DNA of 64,000 nt from assembly GCF_022640935.1 (NCBI RefSeq), contig NZ_JALCCV010000004.1, positions 1 through 64,000 of the forward strand. Direction: 5' to 3'. The notes beneath the pieces are model-generated. The model saw nothing but the letters and a program-made list of their open reading frames with translations. It had not been told where the DNA came from and ran no database searches. Of the stretch, positions 35,227 to 44,351 are shown one piece after another. Source of the stretch: Bifidobacterium sp. (GTDB lineage Bacteria > Actinomycetota > Actinomycetes > Actinomycetales > Bifidobacteriaceae). The position numbers and the translations under genes were made by a program. The first letter of the stretch is position 1. Every line of letters begins with the position of its first letter.

Positions 35227-36261
35227 TCAGAACCCGCCCGCGAACCACGGGATGAGCACATGGTCGGCGAGGATAAGGAGGAGCCACAGGATCGCGATGA
35301 CGATATACGGCCCTAGGTGGGAGCGGCTGACGGCGATGAATTCGCGGATGAATGCGGCCGGCCAGTAATATCCCTTGGTGCTGCTGCCTACGCCATCGGC
35401 ATTCAGCCCGAGCTTATGCGCATATTCACTGGCGCGGAACACGTGGTAGTCGCTGGTCACGAGCGCGGCGCGATAGGCGCGTGGTCCAGAGCCGCTGCGC
35501 GCATCCATAATCTTCTTCGAGAATGCGAGATTCTCCATCGTCGTCGTGGAACGGTCTTCCATCAGGATGCTGCCCTCCGGGACGTGGCATTCCTCGATCA
35601 GATACTTGCGCATGGCCGCAGCTTCGCTGACAACCTCGTCGCCGCCTTGCCCTCCGGATGCGACGAGCACGCCATGGCGCTGCTGGCGCTGCCACAGCTC
35701 CACGGCCTTGTCGACCCGGCCGCGCAGCAGCGGGCTCGGCCTGTCGCCATCGAGACCCGCGCCATGGATGATGATGTAGTCATAGCGGCGTTTGCGCGGC
35801 AGGGTGCGGTACACCCAGGAATATACGAGCAACGCGGCGAACGAGAAGAAGAACCACAGCCCCTCGAGCAGCGCCAGACCGATCAGGTTCGTCAGCCAGC
35901 GCGGGCCGGCGCCAAGGCCCCATATGAACAGCGCGAGGAAAAGAACGATGGCGAAGGCCAAGGCGCCTGGCAACATGGTGGCGGGCGACAACCCCTCTCG
36001 CCGGATGACGCTCACCGAATTTGCTATGAGAAAAAGAACCACCAGGAACGGCGCAAAGCCAACCGCTACGATCGCCAAGACGATAAGCCATTCCTGCTCG
36101 GAGATTATCAGCCCTGCGCCGATCAGCGAAATCTGCAAAAGCATGAACCAGATGGCGTTGCGGAATTGCCTAGGCTCGTTGAGAAATGATACGAGGAACA
36201 CCGCCGCGAATACGGCCGCAGGCGCGAACAGCGCTGCGACCGCCCAAGGATTCAGACCCAT
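35227..36261 (-). CDS. YdcF-family (DUF218) membrane protein
   Basis: A 344-residue protein with four or five N-terminal membrane helices (first 180 residues). A cytosolic or extracytosolic DUF218 domain follows: YIIIHGAGLDGDRPSPLLRGRV, then GVLVASGGQGGDEVVSEA and ILMEDRSTTTMENLAFSK (each a family motif). A final helix FIREFIAVSRSHLGPYIVIAIL closes it. Family members bind nucleotides or sugar phosphates and some affect wall synthesis, but no reaction is established. The start at 36261 follows GAAGGGGAGG. It diverges from the polyprenyl synthase gene. Confidence 0.85.
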   Translation of the reverse strand: MGLNPWAVAALFAPAAVFAAVFLVSFLNEPRQFRNAIWFMLLQISLIGAGLIISEQEWLIVLAIVAVGFAPFLVVLFLIANSVSVIRREGLSPATMLPGALAFAIVLFLALFIWGLGAGPRWLTNLIGLALLEGLWFFFSFAALLVYSWVYRTLPRKRRYDYIIIHGAGLDGDRPSPLLRGRVDKAVELWQRQQRHGVLVASGGQGGDEVVSEAAAMRKYLIEECHVPEGSILMEDRSTTTMENLAFSKKIMDARSGSGPRAYRAALVTSDYHVFRASEYAHKLGLNADGVGSSTKGYYWPAAFIREFIAVSRSHLGPYIVIAILWLLLILADHVLIPWFAGGF

Positions 36262-36482
36262 GTCCTCCCCTTCTTTCGCTGTGCGTCGGTATTGCGCGCA
36301 GACACTGCAATCCATCTTAGCGGGCTGACCCGCTGGGCACCTGTACAGGGCTCGTGCGGCATGCGCACGCTGCACGCAGCTATCGTGCGTTCGGCGCCGC
36401 CTGAAATCAACAGGGCGGTCGCGGATGCGCCAAACATTGATATATTGGTATGGTTTATAGCCGAAGAACGAGAGCGGGGCGC

Positions 36483-37448
36483 ATGTCAGTACAGCAGGAA
36501 ATAACGTTGCAGTCGGATATGCGCCGCGTCGTCGAGACGCTTCACGGCGAGGAGGCCAGCGTCGCCCCGTACCGCCGCGAGTACCGCCAATTGCTCGACA
36601 ATCACGGCAAGATGATTCGCGCTACGCTCGTCGTGCTGTTCGGCCGGGCAGCCGGCGGCAACGCCGGCAAGCTCGATGGCCAGGTCATCACTGGCGCAGC
36701 GGCGATCGAAATGCTGCATCTGGCCACGCTCGTGCACGACGATGTGCTTGACTCTGCTCCTATCCGGCGCAATCAGCCCACTGTGCACACCACCGCCGGC
36801 AACAAGGCGGCAATATATCTTGGCGATCTGATTCTGTCGCGCTACATGGAGATCATGGCACAAATCGCCCCGAGCACCGATTTCCTGCGCGAGCAGGCCT
36901 CGACCGTCTGCGAGATCGTCGGCGGCGAGCTGCTGCAGGAAGCGGCGCGCCATAACGCCGAAACGACGCTCGATTACTATCGCAAGGCCATCGGCGGAAA
37001 GACCGCCGCGCTTTTCCGACTCGCCTGCCTCACCGGAGTGCGGCTGGGCTCGCAGGCCCTCGACCCAGCGCTGCTGGAGACCGCGCGGGCTTTCGGCGAT
37101 CACGTCGGCATGGCTTTCCAGATCATGGACGATATCGCCGATTTCGATCTCGCGCACGATACCGGCAAACCCAAGCTCGAAGACGTGTCGGATGGCATTT
37201 ATACGCTTCCCGTGCTGCTGGCGCTGCGCGATGATCCCGATGTCGCCGGGCTGCTCAGCCGCAACGACCCAAAACTTGTGGAGGACTATCTCCAGCTGCA
37301 TCCTGAGCTGATCCGGCGTTCCCAAGATGAAGCCATGCGGCATCTCGACGAGGCCGACGCATGCCTCGCCGGATCGGCTGACGCCTTCCAATCGGCGACG
37401 ATCCGACAGATCAGGGATGTGCTGCGCCGCATCCGCGGGCAACTGTAG
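36483..37448 (+). CDS. polyprenyl diphosphate synthase
   Basis: A 321-residue trans-prenyl transferase that extends allylic diphosphates with isopentenyl diphosphate. The first aspartate-rich motif is LVHDDVLD (about residue 85) and the second is QIMDDIADFD (about residue 218). GGKTAALFRLACLTG lies between them. Product chain length cannot be fixed by eye; the protein resembles long-chain (heptaprenyl/octaprenyl) synthases used for quinone tails or lipid carriers. It ends one base before cydC on the opposite strand, next to a respiratory cluster. The start ATG at 36483 has GAGCGGGG upstream. Confidence 0.88.
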   Translation: MSVQQEITLQSDMRRVVETLHGEEASVAPYRREYRQLLDNHGKMIRATLVVLFGRAAGGNAGKLDGQVITGAAAIEMLHLATLVHDDVLDSAPIRRNQPTVHTTAGNKAAIYLGDLILSRYMEIMAQIAPSTDFLREQASTVCEIVGGELLQEAARHNAETTLDYYRKAIGGKTAALFRLACLTGVRLGSQALDPALLETARAFGDHVGMAFQIMDDIADFDLAHDTGKPKLEDVSDGIYTLPVLLALRDDPDVAGLLSRNDPKLVEDYLQLHPELIRRSQDEAMRHLDEADACLAGSADAFQSATIRQIRDVLRRIRGQL

Positions 37449-39263
37449 CTATGCCGTGAGTTCGCCGACGTCGAGCCGGTAGAGTTCGCGGAATCGCGCG
37501 TTGCTGCGATAGAGCTCGTGGGGCGCACCTTGCATCGCGATGCGCCCGGATTCGAGGAATACCACGCGGTCCGCGTCCTCGAGACCCTGCAAGTGATGGG
37601 TCACCCACAGCAGCGTGCGCTGCCGGCTCACACGCAAAATCGTGGCCATTAGCGTGCGTTCAGTGATCGGGTCGAGACCGATGGTCGGCTCGTCCAAGAG
37701 GATCACCGGCGTGTTCTTGAGCAGCACCCTGGCCAAGGCAAGGCGCTGGCGCTGGCCGCCGGAGAGCCGCCGGCCCGATTCGTCGACCGGCTCGGCAAGC
37801 TGATTCGGCAAACTGCGGACGAAGTCGCCGAGCTGCACGTCATCCAGCGCCTGCCAGACGTCGCCATCCGACGCGTCGGGCCGGCCGAGCCGCACATTGT
37901 CACCGATGGTCGTATTGAACACGAAGGCCTGCTGATTCAGGTAGCCGAACAGCCGCGCACGTTCGGCCTGCAATGCCCGCACGGGTATGCCGTTGACGCG
38001 GATCTCGCCGCGCTGAGGCAGGAGATCACCGAGCAGCAGCTGCAGAATCGTGGTCTTCCCTTCGCCGCTGGGGCCGAGCAGCGCCACTTTCCGGCCAGCC
38101 TCGATATGCAGACTGAAATCGTCGAGCAGCATGGGCTGGTCGGGACCGTAGGAGAACGTCACGTGGTCGAAATCAATGGCGCGCAGCGGCCCGACAAGCT
38201 GCTGCTGCACCACTTCGTCCGGCTGGTGCGCCTCGACGCGTTCGGTCAGCGCATTGAGATGCCCCAGGGAATCGTTGTACAGCGGCACTTCGGCGAAGGC
38301 TTGCGCGACGACGATGAAGCAATCGATCAGCGGGAACAACGACAGCACCGCGGCGGCCGCGAAATCCGCTCGGCTCGTACTGGATGTCAGGAACAGCGCC
38401 GAGCCCGCCAGCAGACCAACCGCCATCACAGCGAAGATCATCTGGATGGCGAAGTTGCGCCAGCGCTCGAACCGCTTCTGCTCGGCCTGACTTGCGCCAA
38501 TCTGCGCAAACTGTTCGGCCCCGGTCGCGCCGAATTCCTCGCCACGATGCGTGATGAACCAGTCGCTTAAGCCTAGGTAGCTTTCGGTCACGGCCGTGTA
38601 TTCGTGCTGCTGCGCCGCTTTTTCGCGTGCGTAGCGGGCATCGGAGAACGCCAGCGACATCAGCGGCACGGCGATCAGCACCAGCGCGAAGAGCAGGAAC
38701 AGAATCAGGCTGGTCTGCCACGAGAAGACGCCGACGGCTATCGTGACGACGATCCACATGATATAGGCCACGATCGTGGGGAAAATTGTGCGCAGGTAGA
38801 AGTTCTCCAAATGGTCCAGATCGTCGGCCAACAGGCCCAGCACTGTGCCGGTCCGCTCGTGTTCGGTCAGGAATGCGGCATCACGCGACAGGGTGCGGTA
38901 CAGCTGCACGCGCAGCTTGGAGACCACGCGCAGCACCCAGTCGTGGCTTGCGATGCGTTCGAGGTACTTGAACGACGGCCTGCCGATGCCGAAGGCGCGC
39001 GTGAGCACGATGGGCACGTAGACCGCGAAGATGTTGTACGGGTGACGGGCCGATCTGCTGATGAGAAATCCCGAGGTGAACATCAGTCCGGCGGCGCATA
39101 CGAAAGTAAGCGCGCCAACGAGGAAAATCCCGGCCAGCAGCAGGCGGTGCTGCCGCAAGTAGGGCCAGAACCAGTGGTCGTTGCGCCAGATGCGCAGATA
39201 ACGTGAGAAGCCGCTGGAGCGTGGAGCGCCATCGTCAATGCCATTATTCGCGGCGTTGCCCAT
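37449..39263 (-). CDS. cydC: ABC exporter CydC subunit
   Basis: A 604-residue half-transporter with six membrane helices (about 30-320). Its ATPase domain has Walker A GPSGEGKTT, signature LSGGQRQRLALARVLL and Walker B PVILLDEPTIGLD. CydDC exports cysteine/glutathione (and has been reported to bind heme), and it is needed to assemble cytochrome bd. The start at 39263 (MGNAANN) overlaps the cydD end by 20 bases and has AAGGA upstream. It is the last gene of the cydABDC run, ending back to back with the polyprenyl synthase gene. Confidence 0.93.
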   Translation of the reverse strand: MGNAANNGIDDGAPRSSGFSRYLRIWRNDHWFWPYLRQHRLLLAGIFLVGALTFVCAAGLMFTSGFLISRSARHPYNIFAVYVPIVLTRAFGIGRPSFKYLERIASHDWVLRVVSKLRVQLYRTLSRDAAFLTEHERTGTVLGLLADDLDHLENFYLRTIFPTIVAYIMWIVVTIAVGVFSWQTSLILFLLFALVLIAVPLMSLAFSDARYAREKAAQQHEYTAVTESYLGLSDWFITHRGEEFGATGAEQFAQIGASQAEQKRFERWRNFAIQMIFAVMAVGLLAGSALFLTSSTSRADFAAAAVLSLFPLIDCFIVVAQAFAEVPLYNDSLGHLNALTERVEAHQPDEVVQQQLVGPLRAIDFDHVTFSYGPDQPMLLDDFSLHIEAGRKVALLGPSGEGKTTILQLLLGDLLPQRGEIRVNGIPVRALQAERARLFGYLNQQAFVFNTTIGDNVRLGRPDASDGDVWQALDDVQLGDFVRSLPNQLAEPVDESGRRLSGGQRQRLALARVLLKNTPVILLDEPTIGLDPITERTLMATILRVSRQRTLLWVTHHLQGLEDADRVVFLESGRIAMQGAPHELYRSNARFRELYRLDVGELTA

Positions 39264-41211
39264 TGAAACATCCTTCAATCTGGTTGCCTCCCATCTCATC
39301 GATGAGCTCTCGCAGCGGGCCTTCCCGGTTAAGCAATTGCGTTGGCGCGCCCGCATCCACGATGCGGCCTTCGTCAAGCACGAGCACCTTATCGACATTC
39401 GCCAGCCAGTGCAGACGGTGCGTGGCGAATATCACCAGGTGATCGTGCATAAGCGGCAGCAGGGTCTGTTTGAGCTCGTATTCGGTCTCAATGTCCAGGT
39501 GTGCGGTCGGCTCGTCAAACAACAGAATAGAGCGTGATCCGTCGGCGATGACCCGGGCCAAGGCGATGCGCTGGGCCTGCCCTCCGCTGATGCCGCGATT
39601 GCCCTCGCCGATCAGCGTGTCCAAACCATCGGGAAGCATGCCGAGCCAATCGCCCAGTCCGGCCTGCTCGGCGGCGTCGCGCACATCGTCGGCGCCCGCT
39701 GACTGGTTGTAGAAGCGGATGTTATCAGCGATGGAGCCGCTGAAAATATACGGCGTCTGCGGAATATAGCTGATATGCCGCTGCCATGCGGGCGCGTTGA
39801 AGTGCGCGCGCTGCTGACCATCAAGTTCAATGTCCCCCTGCTGGGGAATGTTGAAACCGGCCAGCATATTGATCAGCGTTGACTTGCCTGCGCCCGATCG
39901 GCCGATGATGGCGACTTTCTCGAAGCCGTGCAGCGTGAAGGACAGGTCGTGCAACGCGGGATGGGCATCACCGGGTTGACTGGCTGCGACGGCACCCGCT
40001 GTGGCGATTGCGACGCTGGCCGTGTTGCTGGAAATACCGGTATCAGCCTCATCCGCGCCGTTATTCTCATCGCTGACCTTGCCGCCGGCGTCGTTGGCGT
40101 CGTCACTGCCTTTTGCGCCGGTTGCGCCACCGTTAGCATCATGCGCACGGCGTTCATGCACACTGTGTTCATACACGCTGTGTTCATACACAAACGCAAG
40201 CCCGCGCACCTTCAGCGTGCTGCCGTTCCCCCAGCCTGGCCAGTCAAGGCCGTCGTCTTGTTCAGGTTCGGGCGTACCGAGCAGTCCGTTGATGTCTTGC
40301 AGTGCGTTCTTGCCGTTGAGCGTCGCGTGATAGTCGTCGCCGAACTGGCGGATGGGCAGGAAGTATTCCGGCGCGAGAATCAGCGAAAACAGCGCCGGAA
40401 ACAGCACTACCGTGCCGTTGATCAGCGCGTTGCCCAGAGCTACGGCCATGATCGCAATCGCCAAAGTCGTGAAGAAGTCGAGCGCGAAGGTGGAGGTCAT
40501 CGCTACTCTGAGCACGCTGTTCGTGCGCTTGCGGAAGCGATCGCTGGCGCTGGCGACCGTGCGCTCGTACTCCTTGTCGACGCCCAGCATCCGCAGGGTC
40601 GGCAGGCCCAGAATCGTGTCGACGAACGTGTTGCTCAGCGCGCGGAATTCGGCGTATTGCTTGTCGGATTTGTCGCGGGCCGCGATGCCCAGGATAGCCA
40701 TGAAGAAGAACAGCAGCGGCAGCACGAGCAGCAGCACGAGGCCGCTGAGCCAGCTTTGCGACCAAACGGCGACCAGCACGATGGCCGGGATGAACGACAT
40801 ATCCATCATCTTCGGCAGCACAGTCCGGATGTAGGTCTTGGTCTGGTCGAGTCCCTCGATCAGCATGGTCACCGATGCGCCCGTTCCCCGCTTGGCCAAT
40901 GCTGCCGGCCCGAGCCGGAAGACCTTGCGCTGCACTTGCGGCCGCAGCTCATCGACAACGCCACCGGCATAATACGTGGCGACGCGCTGCTTGCCCACTT
41001 CGCACAGCTGCCGACAGGCGAAGGCCGTGCCGAATATCGCCACGGGCAACAGCAGCGACGCCATGGCATGCCGCTGCCAGATCTCCACCAACGCGCGTGT
41101 CAGGCCATAGGCCTGCGCCACGATGCTGGCGCCCTGCGCCAGCGAAAGCACCGCCAGCAAACCCGTGGTCCTTCTGAACCCGGGAAATCGGAACAGTCTT
41201 TTGTCGATCAT
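39244..41211 (-). CDS. cydD: ABC exporter CydD subunit
   Basis: A 655-residue half-transporter pairing with CydC. Six membrane helices (about 15-310) precede an ATPase domain with Walker A GRSGAGKST, signature ISGGQAQRIALARVI and Walker B SILLFDEPTAHLD. Between them an unusual hydrophilic linker of about 90 residues contains VYEHSVYEHSVHERRAHD followed by Gly/Ala/Asp-rich sequence. Most CydD proteins lack this. The start at 41211 (MIDKRLF) has AAGAAGG upstream. The 476-base gap to cydB suggests separate transcription from cydAB. Confidence 0.93.
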   Translation of the reverse strand: MIDKRLFRFPGFRRTTGLLAVLSLAQGASIVAQAYGLTRALVEIWQRHAMASLLLPVAIFGTAFACRQLCEVGKQRVATYYAGGVVDELRPQVQRKVFRLGPAALAKRGTGASVTMLIEGLDQTKTYIRTVLPKMMDMSFIPAIVLVAVWSQSWLSGLVLLLVLPLLFFFMAILGIAARDKSDKQYAEFRALSNTFVDTILGLPTLRMLGVDKEYERTVASASDRFRKRTNSVLRVAMTSTFALDFFTTLAIAIMAVALGNALINGTVVLFPALFSLILAPEYFLPIRQFGDDYHATLNGKNALQDINGLLGTPEPEQDDGLDWPGWGNGSTLKVRGLAFVYEHSVYEHSVHERRAHDANGGATGAKGSDDANDAGGKVSDENNGADEADTGISSNTASVAIATAGAVAASQPGDAHPALHDLSFTLHGFEKVAIIGRSGAGKSTLINMLAGFNIPQQGDIELDGQQRAHFNAPAWQRHISYIPQTPYIFSGSIADNIRFYNQSAGADDVRDAAEQAGLGDWLGMLPDGLDTLIGEGNRGISGGQAQRIALARVIADGSRSILLFDEPTAHLDIETEYELKQTLLPLMHDHLVIFATHRLHWLANVDKVLVLDEGRIVDAGAPTQLLNREGPLRELIDEMGGNQIEGCFNGQRRE

Positions 41212-41410
41212 CGCACGCCTTCTTGTCTCATTGCAGTGAACCGCGACACTGCTGTACGTATGCACATGGAAAACCTGTATGCCTTTTAGGCCGTACATCG
41301 CCGACGCCTATGCGTGCATCGCTGCAGCCATTGCAATCGTAATCTGGCCGCACGCGGATATTCCCTGCCAACAGCGACCTGCCTGCGCTATGTGAGGAGA
41401 TAATCAACTC

Positions 41411-41443
41411 TTGCGGAGATCTATCTGCGTTGTGCAGGGCGTT
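41411..41443. repeat. single copy of the 33-base intergenic unit
   Basis: It begins TTGCGGAGATCTATC and ends GCAGGGCGTT. About 28-29 of 33 positions match the arms of the inverted repeat at 12163-12303. Here it stands alone, without an inverted partner. Confidence 0.8.
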
Positions 41444-41624
41444 ATTTCGCGAGCATCATGTATCGGGCTGCTGGAAATCGTCATTTTTCTACCAAGGCTC
41501 GAGGTGTCATGAGATTAGCGTCTCAACCAGCGCAGATACATGCCACATGGTGTTTATTCGAAGTATTCCGCCATTCAAAACCAGCTATTTGCGCGCCGCC
41601 TGGACGCAGCTAGCTGCAGCTCGT

Positions 41625-41662
41625 TCGAAGGCTGCGTCGGCATATGCCGACGCAGCCTTCGA
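41625..41662 (-). terminator. perfect 38-base palindrome after cydB
   Basis: Perfect 19-base arms begin TCGAAGGCTGCGTCGGCAT and meet at a central AT with no loop bases. It lies 26 bases after the cydB stop. No U-run follows on the minus strand. It most likely ends the cydAB transcript. Confidence 0.65.
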
Positions 41663-41687
41663 CAGCCCAGCCCGCCCTCAGCCGCTG

Positions 41688-42719
41688 TTACTCCGCGTAT
41701 TTCAGATTGGCGTCAGGCGCATCGACAGCGGGCAGACGCTTGCGTTGGATGGCGTAGCTCCACGCGAAGTACGCCACGACGGCCGGCAGCAGCACGCACA
41801 GCACGACGGTCATGATGGCCATGGTGTACGGAGAAGCCGCGGCATCCTTGATGAGCAGATCATTGGCCGCATCGGTCGCGATCATCACGCGCGGGAAGAG
41901 ACCATTGAAGATGAAGGCGATGATCCCCGCCAGCGTCACGGCCGACGAAATGAAGGCCCAGCCACCGCGATGGGCGAGCGCGGAAGCATGCCCGGCGATG
42001 GTCGCCGCGAGTATCACCACGGTGATCAGCCAGCTCGAAACCGGGCGCACCGCATAGAAATCGGTGAAGATCAGCGCAAGCACCACGAACGCTGCGAGCG
42101 CTGGATAGGCGATCCAATAGGCCTTCTGCGTCACATTGAGCATCTTGCGCGACATGACGCGGTCGAGCTTGAGGCTCAGGAAATGCAGCCCATGCACGAA
42201 GCAGAAGAACACGACGGCGACGCCGCCGATCACAGACAGCCAGTTGAATACGTCGAAGAAGCCAGCCCATGCGTTGCCATCGCTGTCCATCGGCACACCC
42301 TGGATGAGGCTGGTGAGCATCATCCCCAAGAAGAACGGCGCGGCGAGGCTGCCGACGAAATTCGCCCACTGCCATACCGAACGCTCGCGGTCGGTGAGCG
42401 CATGCGCGGAGAATTCGAACGATACGCCGCGCAGAATGAGTCCGACGAGCACCAGAAACAGCAGAATGTAATAGCCGGAGAACAGGCTGGCATACCACAG
42501 CGGGAACGCCGCGAACATGGCGCCGCCGGCGGTGATGAGCCACACTTCGTTGCCATCCCAATGCGGGCCGATGGCACGCATGAACAGGCTGCGCTCGCGG
42601 CCATTCTCCGCAATAAAGCGCGTGGCCATGCCGACGCCGAAGTCGAGGCCGTCAAACGCAAGGAACAGCGCGAACAACAGCGCGATGACGATGAACCATA
42701 AGCCTTCCAGGAAATTCAT
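41688..42719 (-). CDS. cydB: cytochrome bd oxidase subunit II
   Basis: A 343-residue membrane protein with about eight or nine helices. The N-terminus LEGLWFIVIALLFALFLAFDGLDFGVGM is the CydB signature, with the quinol-oxidase Asp/Glu-rich helix (split: LEGLWFIVIALL, FLAFDGLDFGVGM). HWDGNEVWLITAGGAMFAAFP follows at about residue 55, also diagnostic. It starts inside the cydA stop (ATGA), giving tight coupling. It supports the heme-bearing CydA in reducing O2 to water with electrons from quinol. Confidence 0.96.
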   Translation of the reverse strand: MNFLEGLWFIVIALLFALFLAFDGLDFGVGMATRFIAENGRERSLFMRAIGPHWDGNEVWLITAGGAMFAAFPLWYASLFSGYYILLFLVLVGLILRGVSFEFSAHALTDRERSVWQWANFVGSLAAPFFLGMMLTSLIQGVPMDSDGNAWAGFFDVFNWLSVIGGVAVVFFCFVHGLHFLSLKLDRVMSRKMLNVTQKAYWIAYPALAAFVVLALIFTDFYAVRPVSSWLITVVILAATIAGHASALAHRGGWAFISSAVTLAGIIAFIFNGLFPRVMIATDAANDLLIKDAAASPYTMAIMTVVLCVLLPAVVAYFAWSYAIQRKRLPAVDAPDANLKYAE

Positions 42720-44221
42720 GAGAGTGCCACGCTCCTTTCAGTACCACCTGCGTTGCCAGAAATCGAACCAGTTGATTGAGCAGACACAGGCGATGTGCGT
42801 TCAGCCGCCCTGGCTTTGCCGGCCGGCAGCTCGCCCTCGCCGTCGGGGCCTTGGTAGAGCACCCGGCGCGAGTAGAAGATCATCACCGCTCCGAGCAGCA
42901 GGAACAGCAGGAAGTAGACGATGTTGGTGAATAGCAGGCTCGGCACGGTCGCGGTCGGCGAGACGCCGTCGGCGATGGTCAGCAGCCCGTAGACGATCCA
43001 TGGGTAACGCCCGAGCTCGGTGATGAGCCAGCCGCCGGTGGTGCCGATGAACGGTGTGAAGGTGCACGCCCCCATAATCCACAGCAGCCAGCGGTAGTTC
43101 ATCAGCGTGTCCTTGCCTTTGCGCGTGAACCATAGCGCCAGGATCGACGCCAGCCCCGCTATTGCCGCGGACAGCGCCATGAATCTGAAGCTCCAGAACA
43201 GCGTGGTGACCGGCACATAGTAGTTCATGTCCTTGCCGAACTTCGCGTCGTACTGCTCATGCAGCTCTTTGTTGACCGTGTTCATGCCCTTGACCGAGCC
43301 TGATGTGCTGTGATATGAGAGCAACGAGAGCATATAGGGGATCTCGATGCTGTTGGCGGTCTTGTCCTTCTCGTTGATCAGCGAGACGACGGCCCACGGG
43401 GCCGGGTCGCTGGTGTCGTCGTATATGGCCTCGGTCGCCGCGAATTTCATCGGCTGGTCCCTGATGATGAACTGGGTCTGCAAGTCGCCGGCGTACGTAG
43501 CGAATATGGCGCCGACGAGCGCAACGACCGCGCCGAAGCGGATCGACTTGGTGAAGAAGGCCTTGTCGCCGTCGTGCTGCTGCGTGCGCTTGTGCAGCAT
43601 CCCGAAGGCGCTCATGCCCAGGATGATCATGCCGCCGGTCATCACCGCCGCGAAGATGACGTGCGGGAAGGCCCGCCACAGCTGCGGGTTTGCGACCACA
43701 TCCATGAAGCTGCGCAGCCGCACGTGCCCGGTCGCCTTGTTGATCTCGAAGCCGGTCGGGTGCTGCATGAAGCTATTGGCCGCCAAGATCCAGATAGCCG
43801 AGAGGGTCGAGCCCAACCAAGTCAGCCACATGAATATCGCGTGCACGGCAGGCTTGAAGCGGTCCCAGGTGAACATCCACACGCCGATGAAGGTCGACTC
43901 CATGAAGAAGGCGAGCAGCGCCTCGATAGCCAAGGGGGCTCCGAAGATATCACCCATGAAACGCGAGTAGTTCGACCAGTTCATGCCGAACTGGAACTCC
44001 TGGATGATGCCGGTGACCACGCCCACGACGAAGCTCAGCAGGAAGATCTTGCCCCAAAATTTCGCCATTTTCAGGTACACGGGCTTCTTGTTCGCCGCGT
44101 ACATCGTCTCCATGATGGCCACGGCGAGCGCCAGCCCGATAGAAACCGGGATGAAGAAGAAATGGTAGATGGTCGTCATCGCGAATTGGAATCGCGACAG
44201 CCCCAGAATGGATAGTCCCAC
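42716..44221 (-). CDS. cydA: cytochrome bd oxidase subunit I
   Basis: A 501-residue quinol oxidase subunit. The heme b595 ligand is His about residue 20 (TTIYHFFFIPV). A heme b558 His is in AFPHVIFAAV (about residue 185), and GRYPWIVYGLLTIADGVSP near residue 400 is the conserved motif near the heme d site. The quinol loop is of the short type. The start is GTG at 44221, with AGAGG eight bases upstream. The enzyme reduces O2 to water at high affinity and generates membrane potential. Presence with ndh implies a short aerobic chain. Confidence 0.97.
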   Translation of the reverse strand: MGLSILGLSRFQFAMTTIYHFFFIPVSIGLALAVAIMETMYAANKKPVYLKMAKFWGKIFLLSFVVGVVTGIIQEFQFGMNWSNYSRFMGDIFGAPLAIEALLAFFMESTFIGVWMFTWDRFKPAVHAIFMWLTWLGSTLSAIWILAANSFMQHPTGFEINKATGHVRLRSFMDVVANPQLWRAFPHVIFAAVMTGGMIILGMSAFGMLHKRTQQHDGDKAFFTKSIRFGAVVALVGAIFATYAGDLQTQFIIRDQPMKFAATEAIYDDTSDPAPWAVVSLINEKDKTANSIEIPYMLSLLSYHSTSGSVKGMNTVNKELHEQYDAKFGKDMNYYVPVTTLFWSFRFMALSAAIAGLASILALWFTRKGKDTLMNYRWLLWIMGACTFTPFIGTTGGWLITELGRYPWIVYGLLTIADGVSPTATVPSLLFTNIVYFLLFLLLGAVMIFYSRRVLYQGPDGEGELPAGKARAAERTSPVSAQSTGSISGNAGGTERSVALS

Positions 44222-44294
44222 GATTATGCCTCTTTTCGAACGCTGCCTCGCACAATGGCAATTCGCACCTTACCGATCGTACGGTGTCATTGGC

Positions 44295-44326
44295 CGGGCC
44301 GTGGCCCATATTCAATGCACGGCCCG
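44295..44326 (-). terminator. hairpin between ndh and cydA
   Basis: Perfect nine-base arms CGGGCCGTG and CACGGCCCG with a 14-base loop lie 25 bases after the ndh stop. It may partly separate ndh from cydAB transcription. Confidence 0.45.
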
Positions 44327-44351
44327 ATCAATGCGGCAGCAGGTCAGCGGA

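Larger units (their letters stand above)
41212..41687. other. gap inside the cyd cluster
   Basis: The 476 bases between cydB and cydD hold a single copy of the 33-base intergenic unit (41411-41443) and a 38-base palindrome (41625-41662). I see no gene. It should carry the promoter for cydDC. Confidence 0.6.
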
